Of a stretch of 45,560 nucleotides of DNA, positions 25,826 through 33,057 are shown one piece after another. The stretch is from Terasakiella magnetica. Its GTDB lineage: Bacteria; Pseudomonadota; Alphaproteobacteria; Rhodospirillales; Magnetospirillaceae. The position numbers and the translations under genes were made by a program. How positions within the stretch are numbered: position 1 is the stretch's first letter; each line of letters begins with the position of its first letter. A model generated the notes under the pieces. It was given only the letters and a program-made list of their open reading frames with translations. It was not told the origin of the DNA and did not search any database. Location of the stretch: positions 1 through 45,560 of the forward strand of contig CACVCF010000235.1 in assembly GCA_902729415.1 (NCBI GenBank), in the 5' to 3' direction.

Positions 25826-26227
25826 TCAGTTGCTTAAATGAGAGGCGGCAGGGCGGTCGCCCAGAAACACCAGCCGCTGCTCGTCCCACTCGACCGGGAA
25901 CGGCTCCAGCAGCGCCCGCACGGTCAGCTTCTCTGGCTGCCGCCCAGCGAGAATCGCCTCAACGATGTCGGGGGCCAGCAGGGTCAGGCGGAGGACGCGG
26001 CTGGCGAAGGCACGGTCGACACGTTCGGCCTTGGCAAGTTCGTTGATGGAGGCATGGCGACCGGATTCCAGCAGCCGACGCCACCGAAACGCTCGGGCCA
26101 GCGAGCGCACGATGGGGCTGTCGACCGGCACCCGCGTTTCCGGGTTGTACAGGCTGCCGTCGGGCAGGACGATTCGCTTGCGCCCGCCGATGCGGCGGAA
26201 GGTCATGGGCACGAAGACGGTGGTCAT
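25826..26227 (-). CDS. Recombinase-operon hypothetical protein
   Basis: A 133-residue small basic protein. It reads FRRIGGRKRIVLPDGSLYNP, then SPIVRSLARAFRWRRLLESG, then a probable helix-turn-helix segment ASINELAKAERVDRAFASRV and the DIVEAILAGRQPEKLTV tail. The HTH suggests DNA binding. It overlaps the serine recombinase stop by four bases (ATGA) and is last in a four-gene operon that recurs in alphaproteobacteria. The C-terminal part exists a second time as a broken copy at 22498-22708, on the other side of the DUF262 operon. Confidence 0.7.
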   Translation of the reverse strand: MTTVFVPMTFRRIGGRKRIVLPDGSLYNPETRVPVDSPIVRSLARAFRWRRLLESGRHASINELAKAERVDRAFASRVLRLTLLAPDIVEAILAGRQPEKLTVRALLEPFPVEWDEQRLVFLGDRPAASHLSN

Positions 26228-27543
26228 GCGGCGGCCCTCCGCCCGCGGGCCGGTTTCAATTCCCTGGCCAGTTGGGCCATCCCCTCGGTGCGGAGCGCGA
26301 TGTGTACCCCCTCGGTGGAGATATCGACCCGCTCAACCAGAAGCTGGACGATGCGGGCCTGCTCGGCGGGGAACAGTTCGTCCCACAGGGGATCGAGTTC
26401 GCCCAGGGCGATGGCGACGTCCTTCGCCGTCATGGCCTCGCCCTCGGTGCGGACGCTTTTCCATGCGCGGGCCACCATCTCCGGGGTGCGCAGCAGCGAG
26501 CGCAACTGGTCGATTACCGCGTTTTCGACCTGTGCGGCGGGGACGCGGCCGACTGGGCAGGCCTCGGGGCCTTCCTTGATCACGCTCATCGTGACGTAGT
26601 AGCGGTACAGTCGGCCCTTCTTGCGGGTGTGGCTGGGAGTCATAGCGCGGCCGCCGGGGGCGAAGATCAGCCCCTTCAGCAGGGCCGGCGTCTGCACCCT
26701 GGTGCGGTTGGCGCGGACGCGAGGGGAGACCTCGGTGATGGAGCGGACCTTGTCCCATAGGGCCTGATCGATGATCGGCTGATGTTCGCCGTCGTAGGCC
26801 ACGCCCTTGTGGACGGCCTTGCCGATATAGAGCGGATTGGCCAGCATCTTGTAGAGCCCGCCCTTATCCAGCTTCTTGCCACGGCGCGAGATGCCCTGGT
26901 CGGCAAGTTCCTTCACCAGCAGGGTGGCGGACCCGACGCGGATGAATCGCTCGAAAATCATGCGGACAATGACGGCTTCTTCCTCCACCACCAGCAGCTT
27001 GCGGTCGGCGCAGCGATAGCCGAAGGGCAACGGCCCGCCCATCCAGATTCCTTTGCGCCGCGACGCAGCCACCTTGTCGCGCACCCGCTCGCCGATCACT
27101 TCGCGCTCGAACTGGGCGAAGGACAGCAGGATGTTGAGCGTCAGCCGCCCCATCGACGTGGTGGTGTTGAACGACTGGGTGATGCTGACAAAGGTGACGT
27201 CGTTGCGGTCGAACACTTCGACCAGCTTGGAGAAATCCATCAGCGAGCGCGACAGGCGGTCGATTTTGTAGACCACCACCACGTCGACCAGCCCGGCCTC
27301 GATGTCGGCCAGCAGACGCCTCAGGCCGGGGCGTTCCAGGGTGCCGCCGGAAAAACCGCCATCGTCGTAATGGGTGGGCACCAGCACCCAACCCTCGGCC
27401 TTCTGGCTGGCGACATAGGATTCGCAGGACTCCCGCTGGGCATCCAGCGAGTTGAACTCCATCTCGAGGCCTTCCTCGGTGGATTTGCGGGTATAGACGG
27501 CGCAACGCAGCTTGCGGATCGGCTTGGTTCCGGCGGTTTTCAT
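26224..27543 (-). CDS. Large serine recombinase
   Basis: A 439-residue site-specific recombinase. The resolvase-type catalytic domain has the nucleophile serine in AVYTRKSTEEGLEMEFNSL, then YDDGGFSGGTLERPGLRRLL and VYKIDRLSRSLMDF. A recombinase domain (GISRRGKKLDKGGLYKMLAN, PLYIGKAVHKG) follows, then a C-terminal part. The usual zinc-ribbon cysteines are absent at GLIFAPGGRAMTPS. ATG 27543 has GGAAGGGGG before it and overlaps the DUF2924 stop (ATGA). The long upstream extension of the frame is antisense to nothing recognisable and was discarded. It may be the integrase of the adjacent prophage-like element or an independent element. Confidence 0.9.
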   Translation of the reverse strand: MKTAGTKPIRKLRCAVYTRKSTEEGLEMEFNSLDAQRESCESYVASQKAEGWVLVPTHYDDGGFSGGTLERPGLRRLLADIEAGLVDVVVVYKIDRLSRSLMDFSKLVEVFDRNDVTFVSITQSFNTTTSMGRLTLNILLSFAQFEREVIGERVRDKVAASRRKGIWMGGPLPFGYRCADRKLLVVEEEAVIVRMIFERFIRVGSATLLVKELADQGISRRGKKLDKGGLYKMLANPLYIGKAVHKGVAYDGEHQPIIDQALWDKVRSITEVSPRVRANRTRVQTPALLKGLIFAPGGRAMTPSHTRKKGRLYRYYVTMSVIKEGPEACPVGRVPAAQVENAVIDQLRSLLRTPEMVARAWKSVRTEGEAMTAKDVAIALGELDPLWDELFPAEQARIVQLLVERVDISTEGVHIALRTEGMAQLARELKPARGRRAAA

Positions 27544-27980
27544 GCCCCCTTCCTCCAGTTCTTCAGGCCGAAGAAGGCCAAGCCGTTCCAACGGGTGCCG
27601 GTGATGGCGCGGGCCACCGCCGACAGCGACTGGTAGGGACGGCCCTGGCATTCGAAGCCGTCCTCGCGCACGGTGACGCAATGCTCGACGCCCTTCCATT
27701 CGCGCACCAGCCTTGTGCCAGCGATGGGGCGGTCCAGCTCCTTCTTGCGGCGGCCCTTGGTGGTGTCGAAATCCTCCGCCATGTTCTCCAGGCGGGCGAT
27801 GGTGGTGACCGCCAGTCCGCCATAGGCCAGTTCCTGGAGGCGGTAGGCCAGACGGCTTTCCAGAAAGGTGCGGTTGTAGGGCGGCGCCTCGGCCTCGAAC
27901 AGGTCGCGCCACAGCGACTTCAGGTCGGGGATCGGCGCGGTCTTCAGGGCGGCCAGGCGGGCCAGTAGCGGTTCGGTCAT
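27540..27980 (-). CDS. DUF2924 domain protein
   Basis: A 146-residue protein of the DUF2924 family, recognised by LKSLWRDLFEAEAPPYNRTF then LESRLAYRLQELAYGGL, and by PIAGTRLVREWKGVEHCVTV, FECQGRPYQSLSAVARAITG, TRWNGLAFFGL. Family members almost always sit beside a serine recombinase and may be DNA-binding accessory factors; no function is proven. GGAGGA lies seven bases before ATG 27980. It overlaps both neighbours by four bases. Confidence 0.88.
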   Translation of the reverse strand: MTEPLLARLAALKTAPIPDLKSLWRDLFEAEAPPYNRTFLESRLAYRLQELAYGGLAVTTIARLENMAEDFDTTKGRRKKELDRPIAGTRLVREWKGVEHCVTVREDGFECQGRPYQSLSAVARAITGTRWNGLAFFGLKNWRKGA

Positions 27981-28204
27981 GGGGCTTTCCTCCGTCGGTT
28001 GACGGGGACATGACCGCTCTGGCGGGCCGTATAGTCGAGGCAACTGTCTCTGGCGTCAGCAGATAAACGCCTCGACTTCCGCGCCTTCAGCCGGATCAGG
28101 CCGACGGCCAGGATGTCGGCGACCTCGTCGAGGCGCTCAGGCTGGGTCATGCGGTCGGGATGGAGGGCGTTGTGCATCGTGGCATCCGCTGTCTCTTGCC
28201 GCAT
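27977..28204 (-). CDS. Small protein at head of the recombinase operon
   Basis: A 75-residue ORF: MRQETADATMHNALHPDRMT, then QPERLDEVADILAVGLIRLK and ARKSRRLSADARDSCLDYTA ending in RQSGHVPVNRRRKAP. The MTxxERLDEVAxILAxGLxRLxxRKS block recurs upstream of DUF2924/recombinase genes in alphaproteobacteria. It overlaps the DUF2924 start as ATGA. The start could instead be ATG 28150 (MTQPERL); 28204 is given because the sequence before it reads as non-coding. Confidence 0.65.
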   Translation of the reverse strand: MRQETADATMHNALHPDRMTQPERLDEVADILAVGLIRLKARKSRRLSADARDSCLDYTARQSGHVPVNRRRKAP

Positions 28205-28354
28205 TTCTTTGCCCCGGCAAGGTGGTACTGCCGCCAACCTACCGTCGGGATTCCAGGGGGAGCAACCCGGCGGCGGACACTTCAGAAATGGAAGGGGTAT
28301 TGGCGTAGATTGGCGTAGGGGCGATGCATGACATGGCGGAGAGCCGTGATATCC

Positions 28355-28374
28355 TGCCGATAGGTTCATCGGCA
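28355..28374. promoter_or_regulatory. Dyad element just upstream of the LuxR-like gene
   Basis: TGCCGAT-AGGTTC-ATCGGCA is a perfect 7-bp inverted repeat with a six-base centre, ending 13 bases before the ATG at 28388. A tandem repeat of the 10-mer ATTGGCGTAG lies at 28299-28318. A 20-base dyad here could be the binding site of the LuxR-like protein itself, or a hairpin in the leader. Confidence 0.45.
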
Positions 28375-28387
28375 TGCAGGTCTCCAG

Positions 28388-29335
28388 ATGTTCCACATGA
28401 AGAAATGCGTCAGGGAATTCGAGGAGGAGATCCTCGCACTTTCCGATCTGGATGACATCCGGATTGCGACGAAGGCAGCCATGGCACGCCTTGATCTGCC
28501 GCATTTCATCTATGCTTGGTCACACTCTCCCTATCTTGACCGCTTGAACATGCATGACAATTCGTTTTTCTACAGCATAAGTGAGGACTTCCAGACTCGC
28601 TATGTGGAGGACGACCTATTCCAGCATGACGTCCTGATCCATGCCATCCGAGGAACACTGTCCAATCCGCGCCTGGGGAGAAGGACTCAGATCAAATGGT
28701 GGACGATTCCGGCTGAACTGGTGAGTGCCAAGTCGGTCTTCCTGGAGGAAATGAGCATGTCGAGCTTCTCGGCCGGCATGACGCGCCGGTTCGAGAACTA
28801 CCAGAAAATATTCATTGCCGGCGCGAGCATCATCGGGCAGGACCGGCCGGCCAGCGAGTTCTGGCATGCATTCAGTCGAAACGGGGAGGATGGGTTCTAT
28901 GTCCTCCGCACCTATCATGACGTCTTTCATGACATCCTCAGGGAGACCACCCCGGCGTCCGTTTATCAGCGCGAGCACTGGGAAATCGCTCAGGCGCTCC
29001 ATCGGGGAGACGCGTACCCGCACAACGCCCAGGTCCAGAAGCTGATGACGGAAGAGCAGGCCCAGGCGTCCATCGCCTCGCCTGTTTTTGAACACACCCA
29101 GTCTTACGACCGCATAAAACTGAGAGGTGAAGAGATCAGCTTCGGACCACTCCAGGCATCCGCCATCAGAATCTTGCACGAGCTCAGCAAAACGTCGTCC
29201 CCTTGGATAAGCGAGCGGGCACTGATGGGTATGCTTGAGGGGAATTGCTGTCGCTTCCGAGACGTTTTCAAGCATAAGAACATTGATTTTCTGTTCCTGC
29301 GTGAACGCACTCGCGGCATCCGCCTCAACACCTGA
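28388..29335 (+). CDS. LuxR-like autoinducer-domain regulator with an atypical C-terminus
   Basis: A 315-residue protein. The N-terminal 150 residues resemble the autoinducer-binding domain of LuxR-type regulators (FEEEILALSDLDDIRIATKA, LDLPHFIYAWSH, FQTRYVEDDLFQHDVLIHAI). The C-terminal 80 residues (EISFGPLQASAIRILHELSK, SERALMGMLEGNCCRFRDVF) look like a winged-helix domain rather than the usual LuxR HTH. No LuxI synthase is in the window. It is divergent from the recombinase operon and first in front of the phage-like genes, a place where a lysogeny or transfer regulator would sit. ATG 28397 is an alternative start. Confidence 0.55.
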   Translation: MFHMKKCVREFEEEILALSDLDDIRIATKAAMARLDLPHFIYAWSHSPYLDRLNMHDNSFFYSISEDFQTRYVEDDLFQHDVLIHAIRGTLSNPRLGRRTQIKWWTIPAELVSAKSVFLEEMSMSSFSAGMTRRFENYQKIFIAGASIIGQDRPASEFWHAFSRNGEDGFYVLRTYHDVFHDILRETTPASVYQREHWEIAQALHRGDAYPHNAQVQKLMTEEQAQASIASPVFEHTQSYDRIKLRGEEISFGPLQASAIRILHELSKTSSPWISERALMGMLEGNCCRFRDVFKHKNIDFLFLRERTRGIRLNT

Positions 29336-29465
29336 GCCAATATTCGCTTGTCAAGGGGCTGCGTTGGGGCTGTGAGGCCCCATCAGCGCCCCCTCCCGGC
29401 CCCCCATCCAGATCCCCGAATTACGCCATGCTCCCGCCAGAGTTCACGCAGCGGAGCACGCCGAC

Positions 29466-29702
29466 ATGGCCGAACAATTTCTCTGCCAGAAGCAACTGGC
29501 CCGACGGTGGGGTATTTCCCACCGCACCCTGGAGAACTGGCGCTACCGTGGTCAAGGGCTGCCGTTCCTGAGGCTGGGCGGCAAGATTTTCTACAAGATT
29601 GAAGAAGTCGAAGCCTACGAGACCCGTCAGACCCAGCCTGGCTTCGGGCAGAACGTTCTGTTCGAGGACGTTGCCGTGGCCGAAATGAGGGCGGGCCGAT
29701 GA
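29466..29702 (+). CDS. Excisionase-type helix-turn-helix protein
   Basis: A 78-residue protein with a MerR/AlpA-like winged HTH: LCQKQLARRWGISHRTLENW, then RYRGQGLPFLRLGGKIFYKI and EEVEAYE. Such proteins act as excisionases or early regulators in phages and integrative elements. Its stop overlaps the next start (ATGA). The 130 bases before it hold only a small G/C hairpin (TGGGGC/GCCCCA at 29365-29382). Confidence 0.82.
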   Translation: MAEQFLCQKQLARRWGISHRTLENWRYRGQGLPFLRLGGKIFYKIEEVEAYETRQTQPGFGQNVLFEDVAVAEMRAGR

Positions 29703-29977
29703 CCGCGCCCATGACCATCCCGGCCTTCCAGTCCTGGTTCGCAGACGCCGTTCCTGGTGATGGCCTCATCTACCACCAGGGACTCCTCGGCATCGACCGC
29801 ACTCGCGGCCCGTCATCCCTGCCCGAAAGCGCCCGCTCCCAACTCGACCGTGTCGCTGCCCGTGCCCTGGTTCTGGCCGAGGACGGTGCCGTTCTGCTGG
29901 TGCAGCGACGCGTTGCCGAAGACCGCATTGCCTACATCGCCATCAAGGCGAGCGGCGGCACGCCCCGGAGGATCTGA
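29699..29977 (+). CDS. Hypothetical phage-type protein
   Basis: A 92-residue protein: IPAFQSWFADAVPGDGLIYH then RSQLDRVAARALVLAEDGAV and LLVQRRVAEDRIAYIAIKAS. No function is recognised. It starts inside the excisionase stop and ends two bases before the next ORF, within a compact operon. Confidence 0.65.
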   Translation: MTAPMTIPAFQSWFADAVPGDGLIYHQGLLGIDRTRGPSSLPESARSQLDRVAARALVLAEDGAVLLVQRRVAEDRIAYIAIKASGGTPRRI

Positions 29978-29979
29978 CC

Positions 29980-30459
29980 ATGACCATCCCCAACCGCCCC
30001 CGCCTTGCCGACATGATGCGGCTGCCGCTGGGTGAAGTTGCTCATTTCTCGCCCGAGATCCTGGCCCTGCTCCAGGAGGAGGCCGAGGAAGCCTTCCGCC
30101 TCGCCAAGATGCAGAAGGACTGGCTCGACGGCGTGCTGGACCGTCGTTACGCCCCCATCGCCGCCGAATTGCGCAGCCGCGAGGGCAAGGACACCGGCAC
30201 GGTACGGTTCGACGACGGTGCCGTCACCGTGGTCGCCGATCTCCCCAAGAAGGTGGAATGGGACCAGGAGCAACTGGCGGCCACCGTCGAACGCATCCGC
30301 GCCAGTGGTGACGATCCGGCCGAATACGTCGAGACGGCGTTCAAGGTGCCGGAGCGCAAATACGGCGCCTGGCCCGCCCACATCCGCGCCGCCTTCGAGA
30401 CCGCCCGCACGGTGAAGACCGGCAAGCCGACCTTCACGCTGAAGCCCACCACCCCCTGA
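29980..30459 (+). CDS. Hypothetical protein upstream of the Sak4-like ATPase
   Basis: A 159-residue soluble protein, mostly helical and acidic (FSPEILALLQEEAEEAFRLA, KMQKDWLDGVLDRRYAPIAA), followed by a short beta-like segment (GTVRFDDGAVTVVADLPKKV). It ends in PERKYGAWPAHIRAAFETAR. Proteins like this often precede the phage ATPase/SSB pair and may be recombination accessory factors; that is context only. Confidence 0.65.
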   Translation: MTIPNRPRLADMMRLPLGEVAHFSPEILALLQEEAEEAFRLAKMQKDWLDGVLDRRYAPIAAELRSREGKDTGTVRFDDGAVTVVADLPKKVEWDQEQLAATVERIRASGDDPAEYVETAFKVPERKYGAWPAHIRAAFETARTVKTGKPTFTLKPTTP

Positions 30460-30464
30460 GACAG

Positions 30465-30531
30465 CGGCGGGGCAGCCCGACCCGCGAGGGCGGGCAAGGC
30501 TTCCCTTCGGCGCCCGGTCAATGCCCCGCCG
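30465..30531. repeat. Structured intergenic segment with a 10-bp closing stem
   Basis: CGGCGGGGCA (30465-30474) and TGCCCCGCCG (30522-30531) form a perfect 10-bp stem. Inside it lies a second perfect hairpin CCCGC-GAGG-GCGGG at 30481-30494. A short T-run GTTTT follows at 30537-30541. It is either an attenuator between operon genes or an RNA element controlling the ATPase/SSB genes. Confidence 0.5.
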
Positions 30532-30555
30532 CCCCCGTTTTAATCGGAGAATCCC

Positions 30556-31386
30556 ATGGCCGTTCGCATCATCACCGCCGACGAGCGCTTGTCGTCCGCC
30601 GGCAACAAGACCTCGGTGGCCATCTTCGGCCAGCCCGGCGTCGGCAAGACCTCGCTGCTGAAAACCCTGCCGCCCGACAAGACCGTCTGCCTGGATTTGG
30701 AAGCCGGCATGAAGTCGGTGCAGGATTGGCCGGGCGCTAGCATCCCGGTGCGCAGCTTCGGCGACTTCCGCGATCTCGCCGTGCTGATCGGCGGCCCTGA
30801 TCCGGCGGTCGATCCCAACGCCTTCTACAGTACCCAGCATTTCCAGCATGTACGCTCGGTCTATGCCGGGACCGGAATCGAGGAGTTCCTGGCCTCCGTG
30901 CCGGTGGTGTTCGTCGATTCCATCACCGACCTGACCCGCCAGGCCATGGCCTACGCCAAGCAGCAGCCGGAAGCCGTCTCCGACCGCACCGGCAAGCCCG
31001 ACATCCGGGGTGCCTACGGCCTGCTGGGGCGCGAGGTGATCCAGGCGCTGAAGCATCTGCAGCATGCCCAGGGCAAGACGGTGATCTTCGTCGGCGTGCT
31101 GGAGAAGGTTACCGACGACTTCAACGCCACCACCTGGCAGCCGCAGATGGAGGGATCGAAAGCGGGTCGCGAACTGCCCGGCATCGTTGATCAGGTCATC
31201 TCCATGCACCTGTTTTCCCACGACGCCGACGGCAACTGGGAACTGAACGAGAAGGCCACTGAGCGCCGCCTCGTCTGCTGTTCCGGTAATCCCTACGGCT
31301 TGCCGGCCAAGGACCGCTCCGGTCGTCTGGACGTGACCGAGCCGCCTGACCTCGGCGCCCTGCTTGCCAAGATCAACCGCATCTGA
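30556..31386 (+). CDS. RecA-like ATPase, Sak4-type phage recombination protein
   Basis: A 276-residue P-loop ATPase. Walker A FGQPGVGKTSLLKTL (about residues 24-38) and Walker B VPVVFVDSITDLTRQA, with KTVIFVGVLEKVTDDF after, fit the RecA-core-only Sak4 family of phage single-strand annealing proteins. These pair with an SSB, and the next gene is an SSB-like protein. GGAGAATCCC precedes the ATG. Confidence 0.78.
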   Translation: MAVRIITADERLSSAGNKTSVAIFGQPGVGKTSLLKTLPPDKTVCLDLEAGMKSVQDWPGASIPVRSFGDFRDLAVLIGGPDPAVDPNAFYSTQHFQHVRSVYAGTGIEEFLASVPVVFVDSITDLTRQAMAYAKQQPEAVSDRTGKPDIRGAYGLLGREVIQALKHLQHAQGKTVIFVGVLEKVTDDFNATTWQPQMEGSKAGRELPGIVDQVISMHLFSHDADGNWELNEKATERRLVCCSGNPYGLPAKDRSGRLDVTEPPDLGALLAKINRI

Positions 31387-31397
31387 GGAGTTTCCCC

Positions 31398-31880
31398 ATG
31401 TCCTACGATTTCAACGACGCCCAACCGCAGATGATGCCCACGGGCGAACTGATCCCCGACGGAACCTTCGCCAAGATCCGCATGACCATTCGCCCCGGTG
31501 GGATCAACGGCTCGACGCCCATGGATGCCGGTCTGCTGAAGGCGGCGTCCGAAAGCGACGCCAGGATGCTCGACTGCGAATTCACCGTGGTCGAGGGGCC
31601 GCTTGTCCGCCGCAAGTTCTGGCAGAACTTCACGGTGGCCGGCGGCAAGCTGGACGACAAGGGACAAAGCAAGGGCTGGAACATCTCCAAGGCGTCGTTC
31701 CGCGCCATGGTCGACAGCGCGCTCGGCCTTTCGCCTAAGGACATGAGCGACGCCGCCAAGGCCAAGCGGGTCCTGCAGGGGTTGAAGCAGCTGGACGGCA
31801 TCACCTTCGCCGCCCGCATCATGGTGGAACCGGCCAGCGATCCCAAATACCGCGACCAGACCCGGTTCTTGCTGGGCTGA
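31398..31880 (+). CDS. DUF669-like single-strand DNA-binding protein
   Basis: A 160-residue protein: YDFNDAQPQMMPTGELIPDG, then MLDCEFTVVEGPLVRRKFWQ and NFTVAGGK, with a helical middle (KASFRAMVDSALGLSPKDMS) and DGITFAARIMVEPASDPKYR. The pattern matches the DUF669-type SSB partners of phage Sak4-like ATPases. Its TGA overlaps a possible CTG start of the next gene. Confidence 0.72.
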   Translation: MSYDFNDAQPQMMPTGELIPDGTFAKIRMTIRPGGINGSTPMDAGLLKAASESDARMLDCEFTVVEGPLVRRKFWQNFTVAGGKLDDKGQSKGWNISKASFRAMVDSALGLSPKDMSDAAKAKRVLQGLKQLDGITFAARIMVEPASDPKYRDQTRFLLG

Positions 31881-32248
31881 GCCTATGCGCGGTGTGTGGG
31901 CGGGAAGCCCGAGGCTTCGGCTACGTCCACCTTCTGCGCAATGACGACTTTCCCCATTACCGATTCTGCTCTCGCCTCTGCCAGCAGGCCGGTGCCGAGA
32001 TCGCCCGACGGAGCAATGGCATGATCGACAAAACCGCCCGCGAAACCCAGGCCATCAAGGACGCCCGACCGCTCTTCGCCGAGGCGCTGACGGCGCTGGG
32101 CCTGATGGAGCATTTCTTTAACCGCTCCACCGCCGACATCGACCGCCTGATCGAGGCCGCCGTCACCGGCTACGTGGACTCCATGCAGCGGCAGGCGGGT
32201 GTCAAGGAACGCACCGGCACTCCCTTCGATGATCCCATCCCGTTCTGA
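31877..32248 (+). CDS. Zinc-knuckle protein, DUF6511-like, possible CTG start
   Basis: About 123 residues. In this frame the N-terminus reads LSLCAVCGREARGFGYVH, then FCSRLCQQAG; CxxC plus CxxxC looks like a small zinc-binding site. The first normal start in frame is GTG 31892, which would remove the first cysteine of CAVC. CTG at 31877 overlaps the upstream stop as CTGA, like the ATGA junctions elsewhere in this operon, and keeps the whole site. The C-terminal half is helical (AIKDARPLFAEALTALGLME). If CTG is not used, the gene is 31892-32248. Confidence 0.65.
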   Translation: MSLCAVCGREARGFGYVHLLRNDDFPHYRFCSRLCQQAGAEIARRSNGMIDKTARETQAIKDARPLFAEALTALGLMEHFFNRSTADIDRLIEAAVTGYVDSMQRQAGVKERTGTPFDDPIPF

Positions 32249-32259
32249 AAGCAGCCGTT

Positions 32260-33057
32260 ATGCTCGACCTCAACCATGGTTCCGGCTGCCAGTACCAGGG
32301 ACCCGCCCGTGATCCCGGTATCACCGTGGCGGTGAACGCCGCCATCGATGCCGCCCTGGTGGTCCGCAACCAGGCGCAGCTTGCCCGCCAATACGTCAGC
32401 ACATCGGGATTGGGGCGCGAATGCCTGCGCCAGATCCAGTACGACTATCTCGCCGTGCCAAAGGACGAAGGCCGGGATTTTGAACCAAAGACGCTCCGCA
32501 TCTTCGAGGCCGGGCATCGTGGCGAAGACGTGGTGGCGGCATGGCTGCGGGCCGCTGGATTCGACCTGCGCACCGAGCGTCGCGACGGGCGGCAATTCGG
32601 CTTCTCGGTGCTGAACGGCCGCTTCAAAGGCCATATCGACGGCTGCCTGGTCGGCGGGCCGGTGGCCATGGATTATCCCGCCCTGTGGGAGAACAAGGCC
32701 CTCGGCGTCGCCTCCTGGAAAGACGTGGTCAAGCGCGGTGTCGTGCTGTCCAAGCCGGTCTACGCCGCCCAGCTTGCCCTCTATCAGGCGTACATGGATC
32801 TGCCCGCGCCAGCCCTGTTCACGGCGCTCAATCGCGACACCTGGGAAATCCATTGCGAACTGGTGCCGTTCGACGCGGCCCTGGCCCAGACCATGAGCGA
32901 CCGCGCATTCCAGGTGGTCCAGGCCAGCGACGCCCAGGAGCTGCTGCCCCGCGCCGCCGCCGAACGGACCTCCGTGATCTGCCGTGGCGGCAAGACGGCG
33001 AGCGGCTGGCATTCCCCCTGCGCTTGGCAGGATCGCTGCTGGGGCGGCTGCCGATGA
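32260..33057 (+). CDS. PD-(D/E)XK nuclease, Cas4/RecB-like with Cys cluster
   Basis: A 265-residue nuclease. The active-site core has GHIDGCLVGGP and ALWENKALGVASWKD (Asp and ExK), with YAAQLALYQAYMDLPAPALF after. Cys55 (GRECLRQIQYDYL) and three C-terminal cysteines (Cys254, Cys260, Cys264 in HSPCAWQDRCWGGC) suggest the iron-sulphur clasp seen in Cas4 and AddB-type exonucleases. In this operon it would process ends for the Sak4/SSB pair. Its stop overlaps the helicase start (ATGA). Confidence 0.75.
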   Translation: MLDLNHGSGCQYQGPARDPGITVAVNAAIDAALVVRNQAQLARQYVSTSGLGRECLRQIQYDYLAVPKDEGRDFEPKTLRIFEAGHRGEDVVAAWLRAAGFDLRTERRDGRQFGFSVLNGRFKGHIDGCLVGGPVAMDYPALWENKALGVASWKDVVKRGVVLSKPVYAAQLALYQAYMDLPAPALFTALNRDTWEIHCELVPFDAALAQTMSDRAFQVVQASDAQELLPRAAAERTSVICRGGKTASGWHSPCAWQDRCWGGCR

